Assembly: GCA_031375105.1 (NCBI GenBank)
Contig: JANMHJ010000021.1
Location: forward strand, 62,001 to 126,000
DNA: 64,000 nt
Direction: 5' to 3'
Source of the DNA: JANMDU01 sp031375105
GTDB taxonomy: Bacteria > Pseudomonadota > Gammaproteobacteria > Burkholderiales > Burkholderiaceae_C
The notes under the pieces are model-generated. The model was not told where the DNA came from. It was given only the letters and a program-made list of their open reading frames with translations, and ran no database searches. Both the position numbers and the translations under genes were made by a program. Positions 59,757 through 64,000 of this stretch are shown here, piece after piece; positions within the stretch are counted from its first letter, which is position 1; each line of letters starts with the position of its first letter.

Positions 59757-61496
59757 ATGAAAATCATTGAGCAGGAGTACGACATTGTTGTTGTGGGCGG
59801 TGGCACGGGCGGCCCGATGGCAGCTGTGAAGGCCAAGGAAAAGAACCCCAAGCTGCGCGTTTTGCTGTTGGACAAGGCCAACGTCAAGCGCAGCGGTGCT
59901 ATATCCATGGGTATGGATGGGCTGAACAATGCCGTCATCCCAGGCCACGCCACGCCAGAGCAATACACCAAAGAAATCACCGTGGCCAACGATGGCATCG
60001 TCGATCAAAAAGGTGTGTATGCCTATGCAAGCAACAGCTTTGCCATGATCGAAGAGCTGGATCGCTGGGGTGTGAAGTTTGAGAAAGACGAGACCGGCGA
60101 TTTCTCTGTTCGCAAAGTGCATCATTTGGGCAGCTATGTGCTACCGATGCCCGAGGGGCACCATATGAAGCGCGTGCTGTATCGCCAGCTCAAGCGCGCC
60201 CGCATCGACATCACCAACCGCGTCGTGGCCACACGCCTCATGACGGGTGCTAACGGCGAAATCGCTGGAGTGATGGGCTTTGACAGCCGCACAGCTGATT
60301 TTCATGTGATCAAGGCCAAGGCTGTGATCCTGTGCACTGGCGCGGCGGGACGGCTCGGTCTGCCTGCGTCTGGTTACTTGTATGGCACCTACGAGAATCC
60401 CACCAACTGCGGCGAAGGCCATGTGATGGCTTATCACGCTGGCGCAGAACTGACCAATCTTGAGTGTTTCCAGATCAATCCGCTGATCAAAGACTACAAC
60501 GGTCCAGCATGCGCCTATGTGACAGGCCCGTTTGGCGGCTACACCTCCAACAACAACGGAGAGCGCTTTATTGAGTGCGACTATTGGAGCGGCCAAATGA
60601 TGATGGAGTTCTTCAACGAACTCGAAGGCGGACGAGGCCCAGTTTTCTTGAAACTAGATCACTTAGCTGAAGAAACGATCAGTGAGATTGAACACATTTT
60701 GCATAGCAATGAGCGCCCAAGCCGTGGCCGCTTCCATGAAGGCCGAGGTACGAATTACCGCAAGAGTATGATTGAGATGCATATCTCAGAGATAGGCTTT
60801 TGCAGCGGCCACAGCGCTTCTGGCATCTGGACTAATGAAAAGGGCGAGTGCTCTATTCCTGGCCTGTATGCGGCGGGCGATTGTGCCAGCATCCCCCACA
60901 ACTACATGCTGGGTGCCTTCGTCTACGGTAAATTCTGTGGCGAGAACGCCGCTGACTACATCTCTGGCACAACACAAAGCGCCGTTGATACAGACCGCAT
61001 CGAGGCCGAGCGCCAGCGCATTGCCAAACCCTTGAAAATCTCTGAAGGTTTGACGCCTTTTCAGGTGGAATACAAAACGCGCCGCGTGGTCAACGATTAC
61101 CTGCAGCCGCCCAAAGTCACCCGCAAAATGGAGATTGGCTTGCAGCGCTTCGGTGAGATCAAGGAAGACTTGGAAGACATGTCGGCTGCCGATCCGCATG
61201 AATTGATGCGAGCCATGGAGACGCACACGATTCGCGATTGTGCAGAGCTGGCTGCACGCGCTTCCCTGTTTCGCACCGAAAGCCGCTGGGGTTTGTATCA
61301 CCTGCGCGTTGACCATCCTGAAAAGAACGATGCAGATTGGTTTTGCCACACCAATGTCACAAGCGATAGCTCGGGGCAAGCCGTCTTTCGCAAACGCGCT
61401 GTTGAGCCCTATGTGGTTGAACTGAACGATCAAGAAAGAGCGGCCTACCAACGCCTGCGTGTCGCACAGCCTGCACAGGCAGCACAGGCGGCCTAA
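59757..61496 (+). CDS. AprA-like FAD-dependent oxidoreductase (fumarate reductase/adenylylsulfate reductase flavoprotein family)
   Basis: 579 residues. N-terminal Rossmann GGGTGGPMAAVKAKEKNP (from residue 14), then LLLDKANVKRSGAISMGMDGLNNAVIPG, which resembles the AprA segment after the dinucleotide site, VILCTGAAGRLGLPASG and LYAAGDCASIPHNYMLGAFVYG (FAD C-terminal motif). AprA reduces or forms adenylylsulfate with AprB; other family members reduce fumarate or similar. The adjacent two-cluster ferredoxin fits an AprA/AprB-like pair, but substrate is unknown. Not a dissimilatory sulfate-pathway context: no sat, no qmo, no dsr. Confidence 0.82.
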   Translation: MKIIEQEYDIVVVGGGTGGPMAAVKAKEKNPKLRVLLLDKANVKRSGAISMGMDGLNNAVIPGHATPEQYTKEITVANDGIVDQKGVYAYASNSFAMIEELDRWGVKFEKDETGDFSVRKVHHLGSYVLPMPEGHHMKRVLYRQLKRARIDITNRVVATRLMTGANGEIAGVMGFDSRTADFHVIKAKAVILCTGAAGRLGLPASGYLYGTYENPTNCGEGHVMAYHAGAELTNLECFQINPLIKDYNGPACAYVTGPFGGYTSNNNGERFIECDYWSGQMMMEFFNELEGGRGPVFLKLDHLAEETISEIEHILHSNERPSRGRFHEGRGTNYRKSMIEMHISEIGFCSGHSASGIWTNEKGECSIPGLYAAGDCASIPHNYMLGAFVYGKFCGENAADYISGTTQSAVDTDRIEAERQRIAKPLKISEGLTPFQVEYKTRRVVNDYLQPPKVTRKMEIGLQRFGEIKEDLEDMSAADPHELMRAMETHTIRDCAELAARASLFRTESRWGLYHLRVDHPEKNDADWFCHTNVTSDSSGQAVFRKRAVEPYVVELNDQERAAYQRLRVAQPAQAAQAA

Positions 61497-61509
61497 CCAA
61501 GGAGACATC

Positions 61510-61743
61510 ATGACTATCACGATCACCCGAACCCAAGCCCCCGTTGTTGTCGATGAGGAAAAATGCATCGCCGACAAAGGCTGCACTGTCTGTGTTGATG
61601 TGTGCCCGCTGGACGTGCTTGCGATTGATTTCGTCAAGAACAAGGCTTTCATGAAGTATGACGAATGCTGGTATTGCATGCCCTGCGAGCAAGACTGCCC
61701 CACGGGCGCAGTTCACGTGAATATCCCCTACCTGCTTCGATAA
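61510..61743 (+). CDS. AprB-like ferredoxin, two [4Fe-4S] clusters
   Basis: 77 residues. Cys at 19, 25, 28, 32 (CIADKGCTVCVDVCP) and 53, 56, 59, 63 (CWYCMPCEQDCP), the spacing of the AprB ferredoxin part, but without AprB's long C-terminal tail. It should carry electrons to or from the flavoprotein upstream. ATG 61510 has GGAG at good spacing; 13 bases separate it from the flavoprotein stop. Confidence 0.85.
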   Translation: MTITITRTQAPVVVDEEKCIADKGCTVCVDVCPLDVLAIDFVKNKAFMKYDECWYCMPCEQDCPTGAVHVNIPYLLR

Positions 61744-61753
61744 AGGGGCCGAC

Positions 61754-62722
61754 ATGACAACAGCGCAACTCACTGGTTTACATGCCCGATTGGTCGATGT
61801 CGACGCAACCGTTCGCCGCATCGCGGTGATGGAGCTTCCCTACACCGATGAAGAAGACGATATCGCGCCCTTGCTCGTTCATGCTTTGAAAGACAGCGAT
61901 GCACACGTGCGTTTAGAGGCCGTCAAGGCGCTAGAGGGTTTTGAGGAGTTGGCGGTCTTGCAAGCCTTGGTGCCACTGCTGCACGACGACAGCGCCGAAG
62001 TGCGCAACGCCGTCGCCGCCACACTCGCCGAGCTCAAGGAGCCCGCGTCGGCGCAGGCATTGATACCTAGCCTGCTTGACACCGATCCGTTTGTGCGCAG
62101 CGCCAGCCTGATGGCCGTGCGGGCGCTGCGCGTGGAAGCTGCTTACGCGCCAGCCATGCAAAGCGTGAGTCATGAGGATGCCATTGTGCGCCGCGCAGCT
62201 ATCGGGGTACTGGGCTATCTGAAGGATCCACGGGCTCTGGCGACGCTCACCCAAGTGGCAGTGAGCGACGACGATGCCGATGTGCGCCGTGTTGCGGTCG
62301 GAGCGATGGGTTTTGCCGGTGAGACAGCGGCCGTCAGTGTCCAGCCTGCACTGAGCCGCGCGCTCACCGACACCGTCTGGCAAGTGCGCGAGGAAGCGGC
62401 CAATACCTTTGCCAAGCTTCGCAGACTGCCCGCCTCTGATGATCTGGTTGCTGCGCTTGACGATGAGTTTTGGCAAGTGCGCGTCAAGGCTGCACGCAGC
62501 CTTGGCAAACTCAAAGTGCGAGATGCCGTCCCGGCCTTATGTATCGCTTTGCAGCACAGCGTGAGCAATCTGCGCAAAGAAGCGGTGATTGCTCTGGGTG
62601 AAATTGGCGATTCACGCGCCATCACGCACCTAGAAAAGGCATTGCACGACAACGACCCCGATGTGCGCAAGCTTGCCAAGCTGGGGCTGACAAGCATCCA
62701 AATGAATGGGGGCGCAGCATGA
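61754..62722 (+). CDS. HEAT-repeat protein (PBS-lyase-like repeats)
   Basis: 322 residues composed almost entirely of about nine repeats of about 31 residues, such as LLVHALKDSDAHVRLEAVKALEGFEE and ALDDEFWQVRVKAARSLGKLK, in the pattern of HEAT/PBS-lyase repeats. Such proteins are scaffolds. In this operon it may hold the flavoprotein and the two ferredoxins together, or assist cluster insertion. No signal peptide, so cytosolic. Confidence 0.88.
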   Translation: MTTAQLTGLHARLVDVDATVRRIAVMELPYTDEEDDIAPLLVHALKDSDAHVRLEAVKALEGFEELAVLQALVPLLHDDSAEVRNAVAATLAELKEPASAQALIPSLLDTDPFVRSASLMAVRALRVEAAYAPAMQSVSHEDAIVRRAAIGVLGYLKDPRALATLTQVAVSDDDADVRRVAVGAMGFAGETAAVSVQPALSRALTDTVWQVREEAANTFAKLRRLPASDDLVAALDDEFWQVRVKAARSLGKLKVRDAVPALCIALQHSVSNLRKEAVIALGEIGDSRAITHLEKALHDNDPDVRKLAKLGLTSIQMNGGAA

Positions 62723-63051
62723 CGCATGTGGTCACTGAAGCTTGTATTCAATGCAAATACACCGATTGCGTGGCTGTTTGTCCAGTGGAATGTTTTCATC
62801 AAGGTCCAAATTTCCTAGTGATCAATCCCGATGTGTGTATCGACTGCGGTGTTTGTATTCCGGAATGCCCTGTAGATGCCATTGTGGAAGCCAAAGATTT
62901 ACTGCCTGAGCAAGAGCACTACCAAGCGCTGAACATACGGTTCTCAGCGCAGTGGCCTTTGATCACTCAATCTCAGAGCCCAATGCCTGAAGCTGATGCA
63001 TGGGCCGACCGAACCGATAAGGCTGCTTTGCTACTGGAGGCAGCCACTTGA
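62719..63051 (+). CDS. FdxA-type seven-iron ferredoxin
   Basis: 110 residues. The N-terminus MTHVVTEACIQCKYTDCVAVCPVECF followed by PDVCIDCGVCIPECPVDAI matches Azotobacter FdxA-type ferredoxins with one [3Fe-4S] and one [4Fe-4S] cluster. Its ATG overlaps the HEAT gene stop (ATGA). A second dedicated ferredoxin in the same operon suggests a two-step electron route to the flavoprotein. Confidence 0.9.
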   Translation: MTHVVTEACIQCKYTDCVAVCPVECFHQGPNFLVINPDVCIDCGVCIPECPVDAIVEAKDLLPEQEHYQALNIRFSAQWPLITQSQSPMPEADAWADRTDKAALLLEAAT

Positions 63052-63129
63052 TTCGAGACTAGCTTAAAAGCTGGCCTCGAAATTGCGTAGAAAGACCCGA
63101 GGAATTGTGTAACCGTTTAGGAGATCACC

Positions 63130-64000
63130 ATGAGTCACCATGTTCGCTTTCATTCCCCTTCCGCTGCCGCACGTTCGTGGTGCAAAGCAGCTGTTTTGAG
63201 TCTTGCATTGGTGCCCAGCCTTTTGCTGGCGCAAGCCAAGCAGACTGTTGTACTCGGCATCGGCACACAAAACACTACGATCAATACCGTGACCGGAGGT
63301 ATCGTGCTCAAGGAGCTCAAACTCCTCGAGAAGCACTTGCCCAAAACCGGCAAGTACGCCAACATCGAATGGAAACTTGATTGGCAAAATTTCACCTCGG
63401 GCCCGCCCGTGACCAACGGCATGATCGCCAACAAATTGCAGATTGGCATGATGGGAGATTACCCTCTGCTCGTCAACGGTGCAACGGGTCAAACCAACAA
63501 AGGCAATGAAACGCAGCTTGTGGCTATTCTTGCCTACAACGCGTTTGGCGCTGGCAATGGCGTCGTCGTACACAAAGACAGCCCGTACTTTGAGTTGGCC
63601 GATCTCAAAGGCAAAAATGTCTCCGTGCCCTTCGGCTCTGCCGCCCACGGCATGATGCTACAAGCCATGCAAGAGCGCGGCTGGCCTGACAACTACTGGA
63701 ATTTAGTGAGCCAGACGCCTGAAGTAGGCACCACCAACTTGCAAGAGCGCAAGATCGATGGCCATGGCAATTTCGTACCTTTCGCTGAACTGCTGCCCTA
63801 TCGTGGCTTTGCCCGCAAGATTTTCGATGGTGTACAAACCAAAGTGCCTACCTTCCATGGCGTGGTGGTGCGCAAAGATTTTGCAGACAAATACCCGGAA
63901 GCCGTCGTCGCCTATATCAAGGCAGTGATGGAAGCCAATGAGTGGGTTAAGAAAAATCCCAAGCAGGCAGCTCAGAAAATCGAAGAGTGGACAAAGATTG
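63130..64000 (+). CDS. ABC transporter substrate-binding protein, sulfonate/nitrate/taurine type (runs off the window)
   Basis: At least 290 residues, open to the window edge. Signal peptide (residues 1-37, ending LLLAQA), then an NMT1/SsuA-like domain: VVLGIGTQNTTINTVTGGIVLKELKLLEKHLPKTG, GMIANKLQIGMMGDYPLLVNG, LADLKGKNVSVPFGSAAHGMML and YPEAVVAYIKAVMEANEWVKKNPKQAAQ. Such proteins bind sulfonates, nitrate, riboflavin precursors or similar. TAGGAG precedes the ATG. It follows the redox genes by 78 bases, linking an uptake system to the flavoprotein. Confidence 0.88.
   Translation, partial: MSHHVRFHSPSAAARSWCKAAVLSLALVPSLLLAQAKQTVVLGIGTQNTTINTVTGGIVLKELKLLEKHLPKTGKYANIEWKLDWQNFTSGPPVTNGMIANKLQIGMMGDYPLLVNGATGQTNKGNETQLVAILAYNAFGAGNGVVVHKDSPYFELADLKGKNVSVPFGSAAHGMMLQAMQERGWPDNYWNLVSQTPEVGTTNLQERKIDGHGNFVPFAELLPYRGFARKIFDGVQTKVPTFHGVVVRKDFADKYPEAVVAYIKAVMEANEWVKKNPKQAAQKIEEWTKI

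Noticed and set aside
59757..61743. Dissimilatory adenylylsulfate reductase AprBA
   Set aside because: Ferredoxin lacks the AprB tail and no sulfate-activation or electron-transfer partner genes are present, so only an AprA-like label is justified.

Overview
The window looks like chromosomal DNA of a betaproteobacterium of the order Burkholderiales, most likely Comamonadaceae. The evidence is gene order (smc-zipA-ligA; lepA-lepB-DUF4845-rnc-era-recO-pdxJ; pepA-holC; lptF-lptG) and protein style. No database search was possible, so the family assignment is inference. Almost all of the sequence is coding. I see no tRNA, rRNA, CRISPR array or prophage.

Layout. 1-6.5 kb: a minus-strand housekeeping run lepA > lepB > DUF4845 > rnc > era > recO > pdxJ (cut by the left edge). 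6.5-7.2 kb: a non-coding gap with a strong terminator hairpin. 7.2-13 kb: a trypsin-like protein that has lost its catalytic His and Asp, a hotdog thioesterase, a DEDD exonuclease, small unknowns, aceK and a beta-carbonic anhydrase. 13-16.8 kb: a four-gene branched-chain acyl-CoA operon (MerR regulator, thioesterase, isovaleryl-CoA dehydrogenase, GNAT) divergent from a metallo-beta-lactamase-fold hydrolase, with a 22-bp palindrome between. 16.8-25.7 kb: plsC, a GNAT, a secreted DUF1800/DUF1501 pair, and an iron-type ABC ATPase and permease diverging from a Fur-box-like palindrome. 25.7-26.8 kb: a complete IS1595-family element with an 8-bp target duplication. 26.9-34.5 kb: clpA, clpS, a cold-shock protein, icd, a small Ala/Pro/Lys secreted protein, DUF192, a Leu/Ile/Val-type binding protein. 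34.5-46.9 kb: holC, pepA, lptF, lptG, cbiX, ligA, zipA, smc. 48-54 kb: a five-gene Csu-type chaperone-usher pilus operon. 54-58.7 kb: a RoxA-like JmjC hydroxylase, a SlyD-like FKBP and an ABC exporter. 58.9-64 kb: a locus with a sigma-54-type promoter and a GntR regulator, followed by an AprA-like flavoprotein, an AprB-like ferredoxin, a HEAT-repeat protein, an FdxA-type ferredoxin and the start of a sulfonate/nitrate-type binding protein.

The most unusual feature is a family of about 60-bp palindromic repeats, 18 copies in 64 kb. Thirteen lie between genes, several of them supplying the last codons of a protein or the leader just before a start codon. Five lie inside coding sequences, in frame: cbiX (a clear insertion), the ABC exporter linker, fbpB, and ligA twice. 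Within coding sequences each orientation of the repeat is always read in the same frame, much like the Rickettsia palindromic elements. The IS1595 element has inserted into one copy. LigA also carries a second, unrelated REP-type hairpin in frame, and AceK a further in-frame insert, so this genome appears to tolerate protein-coding repeats. The second system worth attention is the sigma-54/GntR-controlled AprA-like redox cluster, which I cannot match to a characterised pathway.
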